Assembly (NCBI RefSeq): GCF_042654985.1
Contig: NZ_JBHSMT010000006.1
Span: 1 to 57,453, forward strand
Direction of reading: 5' to 3'
Source: Paraherbaspirillum soli
GTDB lineage: Bacteria; Pseudomonadota; Gammaproteobacteria; Burkholderiales; Burkholderiaceae_D
Length of the DNA stretch: 57,453 nt
A program made the translations under genes and the position numbers. Numbering within the stretch: the stretch's first letter is position 1; each line of letters opens with the position of its first letter. Below, piece by piece: positions 24,855-33,487 of this stretch. Under the pieces are notes generated by a model. That model was given only the letters and a program-made list of their open reading frames with translations. It was not told where the DNA came from and did not search any database.

Positions 24855-25156
24855 CGTAAGTTTCAAGCAAGTCCCGCGTAAGGTTTCCGTCGCACACTCC
24901 ACTCCAGTACAAAGGGGGCAAAGCGAATTTGCCCACCGATATAAATAGGGCACCTCTAAAAACCGTAGCGAGCGGCTCAAGGTCGGGGCGAGAAGCACAG
25001 CTGTACGGAGGTACAGCGAGCATCGCAGCCCCGAGATTGAGTCGCGCAGTAGGTTTTTAGAGGTGCCCAATAACGAGGAGACAACATGGCGACCATCCAA
25101 CCAAGCATGGCGACAGCACAACCGGCCGGACGCGGTCTTACGCCCGAGGAACGCAA
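24855..25156 (+). repeat. Direct repeat, right (functional) copy, interrupted by a MITE
   Basis: This is the intact leader and start of the MFS gene. It matches 21891-22066 almost base for base, apart from a 121-bp MITE-like insertion with a 4-bp duplication, and a few substitutions. The two copies bound about 2.8 kb of accessory DNA. Confidence 0.85.
24948..25068. mobile_element. MITE-like element, copy 2
   Basis: A 121-bp element with the same 17-bp terminal repeats as copy 1, in the same orientation, flanked by AATA on both sides. The paralogous leader at 21891-22066 lacks it and acts as an empty-site control (TATTAATAATCGAGG there versus a reconstructed TATAAATAACGAGG here). It lies within the 5' leader of the MFS gene, 17 bases before the ATG. 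Confidence 0.9.
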
Positions 25157-26771
25157 GGTTATTTTTGCGTCGTCGCTAGGCACCATATTCGAGTGGTATG
25201 ACTTCTATCTGTACGGCTCGCTGGCGGCAATTATCGCCAAGCAGTTCTTTGCCGGAACCGATCCCAATACCGCGTTCATTTTTGCCTTGCTGGCATTTGC
25301 CGCCGGCTTTATCGTGCGGCCGTTCGGGGCCTTGGTGTTTGGCCGCCTGGGCGACATGATAGGCCGCAAATACACCTTCCTGGTCACCATCGTGATCATG
25401 GGTACATCGACTTTCATTGTCGGCATCCTGCCCAATTACGCATCGATCGGGCTGGCCGCGCCGGTCATCCTGATCTCGCTGCGCATCCTGCAAGGCCTGG
25501 CTCTAGGCGGCGAATACGGGGGTGCCGCCACCTATGTCGCAGAACACGCGCCGGACCACAAACGCGGAGCCTTCACATCGTGGATTCAAACCACCGCCAC
25601 CTTGGGCCTGTTCCTGTCCTTGCTGGTGATCCTGGGGGTGCGCACCGCGATCGGCGAAGAAGCGTTTGCCGTCTGGGGCTGGCGCATTCCGTTCCTGGTG
25701 TCGGTGATCCTGCTCGGGGTCTCGGTCTGGATCCGGCTGTCGATGAGCGAATCGCCGGCATTTGCCAGAATGAAGGCGGAAGGCAAAACTTCCAAAGCAC
25801 CGTTGACCGAAGCCTTCGCCCAATGGAAAAACCTGAAACTGGTGATCCTGGCGCTGCTGGGCCTGACCGCCGGCCAAGCGGTGGTCTGGTACACCGGCCA
25901 GTTCTACGCGCTGTTCTTCCTGACCCAGTCGCTCAAGGTCGATCTGTCCACCGCCAACATCCTGATCGCATTGGCGCTGGTGCTGGCGACGCCGTTCTTC
26001 GTGATCTTCGGCACGCTGTCCGACAAAATCGGCCGCAAGCCCATCATCATGGCCGGCTGCCTGATTGCCGCAGTGACCTATTTCCCGATCTTTTCCGGCC
26101 TGACCCACTATGCCAATCCGGCATTGGAAGCGGCACTGAAAAATGCTCCGGTGATCGTCACCGCCGACCCCGCCACTTGCCAGTTCCAGTTCAATCCGAC
26201 CGGCACCAAGAAGTTCACCTCCTCCTGCGACATCGTCAAAGCCAAACTATCGGCCGCATCGGTCAACTATGAAAACGTGGAGAGCGCACCAGGTTCGGTG
26301 GCCACCGTCAAGATCGGCGACAAAGTCCTGACGTCGTATGACGCCAACGGTCTATCAAAAGAAGAAGCCGCTGCCAAGGACAAGGCGTTCTCCGCGGAAC
26401 TGGCGGGCGACATCAAGGCTGCCGGCTATCCGACCAAGGCCAATCCGGATCAAATCAATAAGCCGATGGTGCTGCTGCTACTGTTCATCCTGGTGATCTA
26501 CGTGACCATGGTGTACGGCCCGATTGCGGCGATGCTGGTTGAAATGTTCCCGACCCGTATCCGCTACACCTCGATGTCCTTGCCTTACCACATCGGCAAC
26601 GGCTGGTTCGGCGGCTTGCTGCCGACCACCGCGTTTGCCTTGGTGGCTTTCAAGGGCGATATTTATTTCGGCCTGTGGTACCCGATCGTGATCGCGGTCG
26701 CCACCTTCATCATCGGCATGCTGTTTGTCAGGGAAACCAAGGATTACGACATTTACCAGACCGAGCGCTAG
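25086..26771 (+). CDS. MFS transporter (metabolite/H+ symporter type) with large loop insertion
   Basis: A 561-residue inner-membrane transporter of the MHS-type major facilitator family. Typical motifs include FEWYDFYLYGSLAAIIAKQF, RPFGALVFGRLGDMIGRKYT and GLALGGEYGGAATYVAEHAP. The usual length is about 430-450. The excess is a hydrophilic insertion of about 110 residues (roughly 345-455) with two cysteines (DPATCQF and SSCDIVK), between membrane segments of the C-terminal half, probably periplasmic. GAGGAG precedes the ATG. Dicarboxylate- or osmolyte-like substrates are typical, but none can be assigned. Confidence 0.85.
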   Translation: MATIQPSMATAQPAGRGLTPEERKVIFASSLGTIFEWYDFYLYGSLAAIIAKQFFAGTDPNTAFIFALLAFAAGFIVRPFGALVFGRLGDMIGRKYTFLVTIVIMGTSTFIVGILPNYASIGLAAPVILISLRILQGLALGGEYGGAATYVAEHAPDHKRGAFTSWIQTTATLGLFLSLLVILGVRTAIGEEAFAVWGWRIPFLVSVILLGVSVWIRLSMSESPAFARMKAEGKTSKAPLTEAFAQWKNLKLVILALLGLTAGQAVVWYTGQFYALFFLTQSLKVDLSTANILIALALVLATPFFVIFGTLSDKIGRKPIIMAGCLIAAVTYFPIFSGLTHYANPALEAALKNAPVIVTADPATCQFQFNPTGTKKFTSSCDIVKAKLSAASVNYENVESAPGSVATVKIGDKVLTSYDANGLSKEEAAAKDKAFSAELAGDIKAAGYPTKANPDQINKPMVLLLLFILVIYVTMVYGPIAAMLVEMFPTRIRYTSMSLPYHIGNGWFGGLLPTTAFALVAFKGDIYFGLWYPIVIAVATFIIGMLFVRETKDYDIYQTER

Positions 26772-26849
26772 CGCCCTGTTCCATATACGGAGCAGGGCAC
26801 TTATAAATGGCATATGCTTACGGCTACGCCTGAGCAGCCATCGAAAAAG

Positions 26850-26882
26850 AAAGCCGCCAGATCATTTCTGGCGGTTTTTTTG
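26850..26882 (+). terminator. Terminator after the MFS gene
   Basis: The stem GCCGCCAGA/TCTGGCGGT, with loop TCATT, is followed by seven T residues. It separates the transporter from purT. Confidence 0.85.
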
Positions 26883-27047
26883 TTTTGGCAACTGTGCATG
26901 AGCAACAATATTTGCTATTGTCGGTCGCTCGTAGGGTTAGACCACCCGATTATTGACAAATAAATAGCAATTTGTTTTCAACTCATCATCCAGCCCATCC
27001 ACTAACGATTATTGCGAGCCGTCATCGGTCGCAACTCCTGCCCCACT

Positions 27048-28259
27048 ATGAAGACACCCATCAGACTCGGTACCCCGCTTTCCCCATCCGCCATCAAAGT
27101 CATGCTGCTCGGCTCCGGCGAGCTCGGCAAAGAAGTCATCATCTCGCTGCAACGGCTCGGGGTGGAAGTGATCGCCGTTGACCGCTACCCGAACGCGCCC
27201 GGCCAGCAAGTCGCGCATCGTTCGCATGTAATCGACATGACCAACGGCGCCGCACTGGAAGCATTGATCGAACGGGAAAAGCCGGATCTGGTGGTGCCGG
27301 AAATCGAAGCCATCGCCACCGAAACCCTGGTCGCGCTGGAAGAAGCCGGCAAAGTCAGCGTCATCCCGACCGCCCGCGCCGCCTGGCTGACCATGAACCG
27401 CGAAGGCATCCGCCGCCTGGCCGGCGAAACCCTGGGCCTGCCGACCTCGCCCTACCGCTTCGCCAACAACCTGGACGAACTGAAAACCGGCTGTTCCGAA
27501 GTCGGCTTCCCGTGCGTGGTCAAGCCGGTCATGTCGTCCTCCGGCAAAGGCCAGTCCAAGCTCGACAGCGCCGCCGACATTGAGGACGCATGGGCCTATG
27601 CCGCCAACGGCAGCCGGGTCAATGCCGGCCGCGTGATCGTCGAAGGCTTCATCGACTTCGACTATGAAATTACGCTGCTGACAGTGCGTGCGCGGGAAGC
27701 GGACGGCAGCATCGCGACCCATTTCTGCGAACCGATCGGCCATATCCAGGTGCAAGGCGATTACGTCGAATCCTGGCAGCCGCATCCGATGCACCCGCTA
27801 GCCTTGAGCAAGGCGCGCGAGATCGCTAAAAAGGTCACCGACAACCTGGGCGGCCTCGGGCTGTTCGGGGTTGAGCTGTTCGTCAAGAACGACATGGTCT
27901 GGTTCTCTGAAGTCAGCCCACGGCCGCACGACACCGGCATGGTCACCATGGCCAGCCAGCACCAAAGCGAATTTGAATTGCACGCCAAGGCAATCCTCGG
28001 CTTGCCGGTCAACGTGGCGCTGCGCAACCCGGCTGCTTCGGCCGTGATTTACGGTCAGCACGATGCCCCGGGCATTGCCTTTGAGGGCGTGGCCGACGCC
28101 ATGCGCATTCCCGGCGTCGATATCCGTCTGTTCGGCAAACCCGAGTCGTTCAAGCGCCGCCGCATGGGAGTCGCGCTGGCCACCGCCAACGATATCGACG
28201 ATGCTCGGATCCGGGCCAAACAGGCGGCGGCCAAAGTAAAGCCGGTGATCGTCAGCTAA
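27048..28259 (+). CDS. purT: Formate-dependent phosphoribosylglycinamide formyltransferase
   Basis: This is PurT, an ATP-grasp enzyme that formylates GAR from formate and ATP in purine synthesis. The 403-residue sequence has VMLLGSGELGKEVIISLQRL, VVPEIEAIATETL, the ATP-grasp segment VVKPVMSSSGKGQS, and FGVELFVKNDMVWFSEVSPR. The start at 27048 (MKTPIRLGTPLSP) matches the family. A frame opening 36 bases earlier adds unconserved residues. It is a stand-alone gene between two terminators or gaps. Confidence 0.96.
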   Translation: MKTPIRLGTPLSPSAIKVMLLGSGELGKEVIISLQRLGVEVIAVDRYPNAPGQQVAHRSHVIDMTNGAALEALIEREKPDLVVPEIEAIATETLVALEEAGKVSVIPTARAAWLTMNREGIRRLAGETLGLPTSPYRFANNLDELKTGCSEVGFPCVVKPVMSSSGKGQSKLDSAADIEDAWAYAANGSRVNAGRVIVEGFIDFDYEITLLTVRAREADGSIATHFCEPIGHIQVQGDYVESWQPHPMHPLALSKAREIAKKVTDNLGGLGLFGVELFVKNDMVWFSEVSPRPHDTGMVTMASQHQSEFELHAKAILGLPVNVALRNPAASAVIYGQHDAPGIAFEGVADAMRIPGVDIRLFGKPESFKRRRMGVALATANDIDDARIRAKQAAAKVKPVIVS

Positions 28260-28335
28260 GGACATCGCTCTGCGGCGGCATCAATGCCGCCGCAGGGTAC
28301 TTATCATCAGAAACACCAACAACTCACAATTCGCC

Positions 28336-29937
28336 ATGAAATTCGATGTCGCCATTATCGGCAGCGGACTGGCCGGCCTGTCGGTCGCGCTGCATCTTGC
28401 TGAAAACAATAAAGTAGCAGTCATCTCCAAACGCGCGCTGCTCGACGGCGCCAGCAACTGGGCCCAGGGCGGGATCGCCGCCGTGCTCGACTCCGGCGAC
28501 AGTCACGAGCAGCACATCAACGACACCTTGATCGCCGGCGCCGGTTTGTGCGACGAAAGCGCGACCCGCTTCATCGTTGAAAACGGCCGTGCCGCGATCG
28601 AATGGCTGATTGAACAAGGCGTGCCGTTCACCCCGGATGCCAGCGCCGAGCTGGGCTTTCACCTGACCCGCGAAGGCGGTCATAGCCAGCGCCGCATCAT
28701 CCATGCCGCCGATGCCACCGGCCATGCGGTGCAGGTCACGCTGGAACAAAAAGTCCGGGCCCATCCCAACATCACGCTGCTCGAAGATCATTACGCGATC
28801 GACCTGATCACCTCCAAGAAAATCGGCGCCAACGATGCCGCGCCGCATTGCCTCGGCTTGTATGCCAAGAACGTCAAGACCGGCAAAGTGCTAACCGTAG
28901 CCGCCAGCCATACCGTGCTGGCCACCGGCGGCGCCGGCAAGGTCTACCTGTACACCACCAATCCCGACAGCGCCACCGGCGACGGCATTGCGATGGCCTG
29001 GCGCGCCGGTTGCCGGGTCGCCAATATGGAGTTCATCCAGTTCCATCCAACCTGCCTGTACCACCCCTACGCCAAGTCGTTCCTGATCACCGAAGCGATA
29101 CGCGGCGAAGGCGGCCTGCTCAAATTGCCCGATACCGAAGGCGCCGATGCCGGCCTGCGCTTCATGCCGGCGCACGACGCACGGGCCGAACTGGCGCCGC
29201 GCGACGTGGTGGCACGCGCCATCGACTTCGAGATGAAAAAACGCGGCCTCGATTACGTCAACCTGGACATCACCCACAAGTCGCCGGAATTTTTGAAAGA
29301 ACATTTCCCGACCATCTACGCCCGCTGCCTGGAACTCGGGATCGACATCACCAAGCAGCCGATCCCGGTGGTTCCGGCGGTCCACTTCACCTGCGGCGGC
29401 ATCGTCACCGACCTCAACGGCCGCACCGACCTGCCCGGCCTGTACGCGGTCGGCGAAACCGCCTACACCGGCTTGCATGGCGCCAATCGGCTGGCCAGCA
29501 ACTCGCTGCTGGAATGCGTCGTCATCGGCCGCGCCGCCGCCAAATACATCGCGCAGCAACCGGCGCCGAAAAGCACCGCCCTGCCCGCCTGGGACGAGAG
29601 CCGCGTGACCGACGCCGACGAGGAAGTCGTGATTTCCCACAACTGGGATGAGCTGCGCCGCTTCATGTGGAATTACGTCGGCATCGTGCGCACCAACAAG
29701 CGGCTGGAACGGGCGCAACACCGGCTCAGGCTGCTCAAGGAAGAAATCGACGAGTACTACGCCCACTTCCGCATCAGCCGCGACTTGCTGGAACTGCGCA
29801 ACCTGGTGCAAGTCGCTTCGCTGATCGTCGAAAGCGCACTGTCGCGCCACGAAAGCCGCGGCCTGCATTTCAGCCAGGATTATCCGGAGACGCTGGCCAA
29901 AGCTCTGCCAACAGTATTGACGCCGCAACGGCGTTGA
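28336..29937 (+). CDS. nadB: L-aspartate oxidase
   Basis: This is the flavoenzyme NadB, which oxidises L-aspartate to iminoaspartate, the first step of de novo NAD synthesis. Its 533 residues include the FAD dinucleotide motif GSGLAGLSVALHLA, the family signature NWAQGGIAAVL, substrate-site HTVLATGGAGKVYLYTTN and GLHGANRLASNSLLEC, and the helical C-terminal domain. The product is used by NadA, encoded about 2.2 kb away on the other strand. Two palindromic repeats follow the gene. Confidence 0.97.
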   Translation: MKFDVAIIGSGLAGLSVALHLAENNKVAVISKRALLDGASNWAQGGIAAVLDSGDSHEQHINDTLIAGAGLCDESATRFIVENGRAAIEWLIEQGVPFTPDASAELGFHLTREGGHSQRRIIHAADATGHAVQVTLEQKVRAHPNITLLEDHYAIDLITSKKIGANDAAPHCLGLYAKNVKTGKVLTVAASHTVLATGGAGKVYLYTTNPDSATGDGIAMAWRAGCRVANMEFIQFHPTCLYHPYAKSFLITEAIRGEGGLLKLPDTEGADAGLRFMPAHDARAELAPRDVVARAIDFEMKKRGLDYVNLDITHKSPEFLKEHFPTIYARCLELGIDITKQPIPVVPAVHFTCGGIVTDLNGRTDLPGLYAVGETAYTGLHGANRLASNSLLECVVIGRAAAKYIAQQPAPKSTALPAWDESRVTDADEEVVISHNWDELRRFMWNYVGIVRTNKRLERAQHRLRLLKEEIDEYYAHFRISRDLLELRNLVQVASLIVESALSRHESRGLHFSQDYPETLAKALPTVLTPQRR

Positions 29938-29977
29938 AGCGATCAGCAGCGTTGCCGGTAGAAATCTCCAACGGCCT

Positions 29978-30073
29978 GTAGGGCGGATGAGCGCAGCGTT
30001 ATCCGCCGTTGGATGTACCACATGCGTTTGACGCACCCAACACGGCGGAAGGCGCTGCGCTTTTCCGCCCTAC
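29978..30073. repeat. GTAGGGCGGAT palindromic repeat, copy A
   Basis: A 96-bp unit that starts GTAGGGCGGATGAGCGCAGC and ends with a near-complement (CGCTTTTCCGCCCTAC). Inner GGCGGAT/ATCCGCC and GGCGGAA/TTCCGCC pairs make nested hairpins. It is the first of a tandem pair after nadB. Confidence 0.85.
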
Positions 30074-30110
30074 GCGAAGGTCGACCGGCGAACAGGACGA
30101 ATTAGCATTT

Positions 30111-30206
30111 GTAGGGCGGATGAGCGCAGCGCTATCCGCCGATGGATGTGCCGCCTGCGCTCGATACATCCAAAACGGCGGAAGACGCTACGCTTTTCCG
30201 CCCTAC
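30111..30206. repeat. GTAGGGCGGAT palindromic repeat, copy B
   Basis: This is the second member of the tandem pair, 96 bp, in the same orientation as copy A. It ends 6 bases before the stop codon of the convergent deacetylase gene, so it may serve as its 3' structure. Confidence 0.85.
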
Positions 30207-30212
30207 TTGCTT

Positions 30213-31112
30213 TCAGGGTTTATTGGCATTCCATATCCAATTCCATACCCCGGGCAAATGGACCGGCTGATCGCTACGGGCGACGGTACTGGCCATCGCA
30301 GCGCGCTGCAATTCCGAGCGCTCATCGTAGAAAGGCTTGGCGCTGGTCGCCAGGCCGACCTCGCGCGCGCTATCGACCAGGATCTGCAGGTATTCCTGCA
30401 TATGGCGGGCGGTATAACGATTGACATCGTGAAAAGTCACCACCACCGGAATGCAGGCATTGACCGCCGGCCGCTCGCCGGCCGCGATGTGTTCGCGCAG
30501 TTCGGATAATTGGCGGACCAGGTTGGAACGCCTTCTCGGGCTGAAAGTGATGCCCCAGGTCTTGCCGTCGTTGGCGCTCAAATCGGTCAGCAAAATATGC
30601 AGGCCGTGTTGCCGATACGCGGCAAATGTCCGCTGGTCGTAATTCCAGAATGGCGGCCGCACCAGGGTCGGCGCCGCACCTGTGATGGCTTTAATATCGG
30701 CCACGCCGTCGGTCAGCGATTGCTCCAATTCCTCAGAGCTGAGAAAGCGATGATTGGCATGATGCGGCGTGGCTGTGTGAAACCCCAGCAGATGCCCCTC
30801 ATCGTTTTCACGCTGCATGATTTTTCGGCCGAGTTCGGTCCCGCCGCCGCCGCTGGCATGAGTCTGCACAAAAAAAATCGATTTGATCCCGGATTGCACC
30901 GGGTTGTGAGCCAGATCATCGAGAATCGACTGGGTAGGATTGGCAAACCTGGAGGCGCTCGGGCCGTCATCGAAAGTCAGCAGGAAACGGATCGGCGGCT
31001 GCGAGCGCAGGTGCTCTGCCATCAGGGGTGTCATCGGCGCAGGTGCGCTGGCGCAGCCAAAGATGCTGACGGCGATGCCAAGCGCGGATAACCAACTGAC
31101 GATCTGTTTCAT
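30213..31112 (-). CDS. Polysaccharide deacetylase-family lipoprotein
   Basis: A 299-residue lipoprotein (lipobox SIFGC, C20) with a NodB-homology domain, which removes acetyl groups from polysaccharides such as chitin oligomers, PNAG or peptidoglycan. The metal and catalytic aspartates are in RFLLTFDDGPSASRF. The histidine pair lies in LLGFHTATPHHANH, and the arginine-proline motif is RPPFWNYD. The N- and C-terminal additions are unassigned. It lies between nadB and nadC without apparent functional link and is flanked by repeats at both ends. Confidence 0.88.
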   Translation of the reverse strand: MKQIVSWLSALGIAVSIFGCASAPAPMTPLMAEHLRSQPPIRFLLTFDDGPSASRFANPTQSILDDLAHNPVQSGIKSIFFVQTHASGGGGTELGRKIMQRENDEGHLLGFHTATPHHANHRFLSSEELEQSLTDGVADIKAITGAAPTLVRPPFWNYDQRTFAAYRQHGLHILLTDLSANDGKTWGITFSPRRRSNLVRQLSELREHIAAGERPAVNACIPVVVTFHDVNRYTARHMQEYLQILVDSAREVGLATSAKPFYDERSELQRAAMASTVARSDQPVHLPGVWNWIWNANKP

Positions 31113-31147
31113 GTTGCTCTAAGAGGCTGCTCAAAATCTGCGACGGT

Positions 31148-31245
31148 GTAGGGCGGATGAGCGCAGCGTTATCCGCCGTTTTGGATGTGCCGTATGCGTT
31201 TGATGGATCCAACACGGCGGAAGACGCTACGCTTTTCCGCCCTAC
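31148..31245. repeat. GTAGGGCGGAT palindromic repeat, copy C
   Basis: A 98-bp copy between the deacetylase and nadC genes, both read on the minus strand. It ends 19 bases from the nadC stop. It shares both outer arms with copies A and B. Confidence 0.85.
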
Positions 31246-31263
31246 TTGCTACTTGCTTAACGA

Positions 31264-32151
31264 TCACTCAACGATCCGCAACGAATAATCGGTGGCCCGA
31301 ATATCCTTGGTCAGGCTGCCGATGGAAATCCGGTCGACGCCGGTTTCGGCAATCGCCCGCACGGTTTCCATATTGATGCCGCCGGAAGCTTCCAGCAGCG
31401 CCCGGCCAGCGGTCAAATTAACCGCATCGCGCATTGCAGCCAGGCTAAAGTTGTCGAGCAACACCGAACTCGCACCGGCCGCCAGCGCTTCCTCCAGCTG
31501 CACCAGACTTTCCACCTCGACCTGGATCGTGACGCCGGCATCCAGGTTTTGTGCAGCACGCATCGCAGCGGTGATGCCGCCGGCGGCGGCGATGTGGTTT
31601 TCCTTGATCAGGATGCCGTCGTACAGCGCCAGCCGCTGGTTCTGGCCGCCGCCGACGCGGACCGCGTATTTTTGCGCCAGGCGCAAGCCGGGCAAGGTTT
31701 TGCGGGTGTCGAGAATATGCGCACGGGTGCCGGCGATGACGTTCACATAGTGGCGGGTTGCGGTAGCCACGCCGGACAGCAGTTGCAGGAAATTCAGGGC
31801 GCTGCGTTCTGCCGTCAGCAAGGCGCGGGCCGGTGCTTCGATGGTGCAGACGGCGCTGTCGGCGATCATCAGATCGCCTTCGGCGTAATGCCAGTCGATG
31901 CGGATGCGGGCATCGAGTTGCAGCATCACGGCGTCGAACCAGGGCGCACCGCACAGGACCGCCGCCTCGCGCACGATCACGCGCGCCTGGACCATGCCGT
32001 CAGCCGGCACCAGCTTGCCGGTCACATCGCCGCTGCCGACGTCTTCGGCAATCGCGGTACGGATATTGTTGTCGAAGGCGGCTTGCAGCGCCGCGTCAAA
32101 CGGTGCGAAGCGGTTCTTTAAATTGCTGGCGAGAGGTGTGGCGTTGCTCAT
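31264..32151 (-). CDS. nadC: Nicotinate-nucleotide pyrophosphorylase (quinolinate phosphoribosyltransferase)
   Basis: This is NadC, which turns quinolinate and PRPP into nicotinate mononucleotide. The 295-residue protein has the family's AIAEDVGSGDVTGKLVP, NFLQLLSGVATATRHYV, ILDTRKTLPGLRLAQKYAV and a C-terminal barrel region (EASGGINMETVRAIAETGVD). The ATG at 32151 overlaps the nadA stop (ATGA), so the two are translationally coupled. Confidence 0.96.
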   Translation of the reverse strand: MSNATPLASNLKNRFAPFDAALQAAFDNNIRTAIAEDVGSGDVTGKLVPADGMVQARVIVREAAVLCGAPWFDAVMLQLDARIRIDWHYAEGDLMIADSAVCTIEAPARALLTAERSALNFLQLLSGVATATRHYVNVIAGTRAHILDTRKTLPGLRLAQKYAVRVGGGQNQRLALYDGILIKENHIAAAGGITAAMRAAQNLDAGVTIQVEVESLVQLEEALAAGASSVLLDNFSLAAMRDAVNLTAGRALLEASGGINMETVRAIAETGVDRISIGSLTKDIRATDYSLRIVE

Positions 32152-33287
32152 GCGGGGCCAATTCCTGAAAACAGTTTTTGTTCTTGCGCCAGATCGCTGG
32201 ATGGACGAACGTTGGCTTTGCGTTGTGCGGCGAAATCGAGCATGCGATCGATGCAGAGCACGGCCTTGCGGCTGATATCGGCATCGACGTGAATCTGGTT
32301 GCGGCCGGATTCCAGCACATCGGCCAGGTTCTGCAAACCATTCATCGCCATCCACGGACAATGCGCGCAGCTCTTGCACGTGGCGCTATTGCCGGCGGTC
32401 GGGGCGTCGATGAAGCGCTTGCCGGGCGCCGCCATTTTCATCTTGTGCAAAATGCCGTTGTCGGTGGCGACGATAAATTCATCGGCATCCAGCGTCTGTG
32501 CGGCAGCGATCAACTGGGTGGTTGAGCCGACCACATCGGCCTGCGCCACCACCGCTTCCGGCGATTCCGGATGGACCAGGATCTTGGCGCGCGGATGCTG
32601 GCGGCGCAGCAATTCCAGTTCGATACCCTTGAACTCGTCATGCACCAAGCAGGAACCCTGCCACAGCAACATGTCGGCACCGGTTTTCTTTTGTATATAC
32701 CCACCCAGATGCTTGTCCGGCGCCCACAGGATCTTTTTGCCCTGCGCGTGCAGATGGGCCACGATATCCAGCCCGATCGAGGATGTCACCATCCAGTCGG
32801 CGCGCGCTTTGACGGCGGCGCTGGTGTTGGCGTACACCACCACGGTGCGATCCGGATGAGCGTCGCAAAAGGCCGCAAACTCGTCAGCCGGACAGCCCAG
32901 ATCGAGCGAACAGGTAGCGTCCAGATCGGGCATCAGCACGCGCTTGTGCGGGCTCAGGATCTTGGACGTTTCGCCCATGAATTTGACGCCAGCAACTACC
33001 AGCGTCTGGGCCGGATGATCGCGCCCGAAGCGCGCCATTTCCAGCGAATCGGAGACGCAGCCGCCGGTTTCTTCCGCCAGATCCTGCAGATCGGCATCGA
33101 CGTAATAGTGGGCGACCAGCACCGCTTGCTGTTCTTTCAACAAGCGCTTGATGCGTTCCTTGAGAGCGGTCTTCTGTTCTGGCGACGGTGTGGCGGGGAC
33201 GCGAGCCCAGGCATGTGCGGTGCAACTGCTGCCTAGCTCCATTTGCGGCCGTTCGAATTCAACGGTTTTGATGGCTTGGGTTTGCAT
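32148..33287 (-). CDS. nadA: Quinolinate synthase A
   Basis: This is NadA, the iron-sulfur enzyme that condenses iminoaspartate with dihydroxyacetone phosphate into quinolinate. Its 379 residues include LVAHYYVDADLQDLAEETGG, the cluster cysteines in ATCSLDLGCPADEF, QGSCLVHDEF and CKSCAHCPWMAMN, and HPESPEAVVAQADVVGSTTQ. I chose the ATG at 33287. Longer frames lack family match. It is first in a nadA-nadC operon. Confidence 0.96.
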   Translation of the reverse strand: MQTQAIKTVEFERPQMELGSSCTAHAWARVPATPSPEQKTALKERIKRLLKEQQAVLVAHYYVDADLQDLAEETGGCVSDSLEMARFGRDHPAQTLVVAGVKFMGETSKILSPHKRVLMPDLDATCSLDLGCPADEFAAFCDAHPDRTVVVYANTSAAVKARADWMVTSSIGLDIVAHLHAQGKKILWAPDKHLGGYIQKKTGADMLLWQGSCLVHDEFKGIELELLRRQHPRAKILVHPESPEAVVAQADVVGSTTQLIAAAQTLDADEFIVATDNGILHKMKMAAPGKRFIDAPTAGNSATCKSCAHCPWMAMNGLQNLADVLESGRNQIHVDADISRKAVLCIDRMLDFAAQRKANVRPSSDLAQEQKLFSGIGPA

Positions 33288-33348
33288 GGTGACGATGAAT
33301 GATTGAACGTGGTTCGGTAAGAGCGCAATTCTACCGCTATCTACCAAT

Positions 33349-33400
33349 GGGGCCTGTTAACAATCAATTTGTGAGTGTGAATTGATTATTAACAGGCCCC
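33349..33400. repeat. Long inverted repeat upstream of nadA
   Basis: Twenty-one-base arms (GGGGCCTGTTAACAATCAAT and the complement, one G-U mismatch) surround a 10-base loop. It lies 61 bases upstream of nadA and 87 bases before the divergent gene at 33488. No T-tract follows. A fragment of the same family, TCAACAGGCCCT, occurs near 45051. It could be a dispersed palindrome or a control element. Confidence 0.75.
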
Positions 33401-33487
33401 AAGCACCGGACCATTAAATATTGCCAGCCGTCATGATCTCCCGTAATATCTTTAACAAAAATTCAATAGAAGTCATATGAGGGGATC

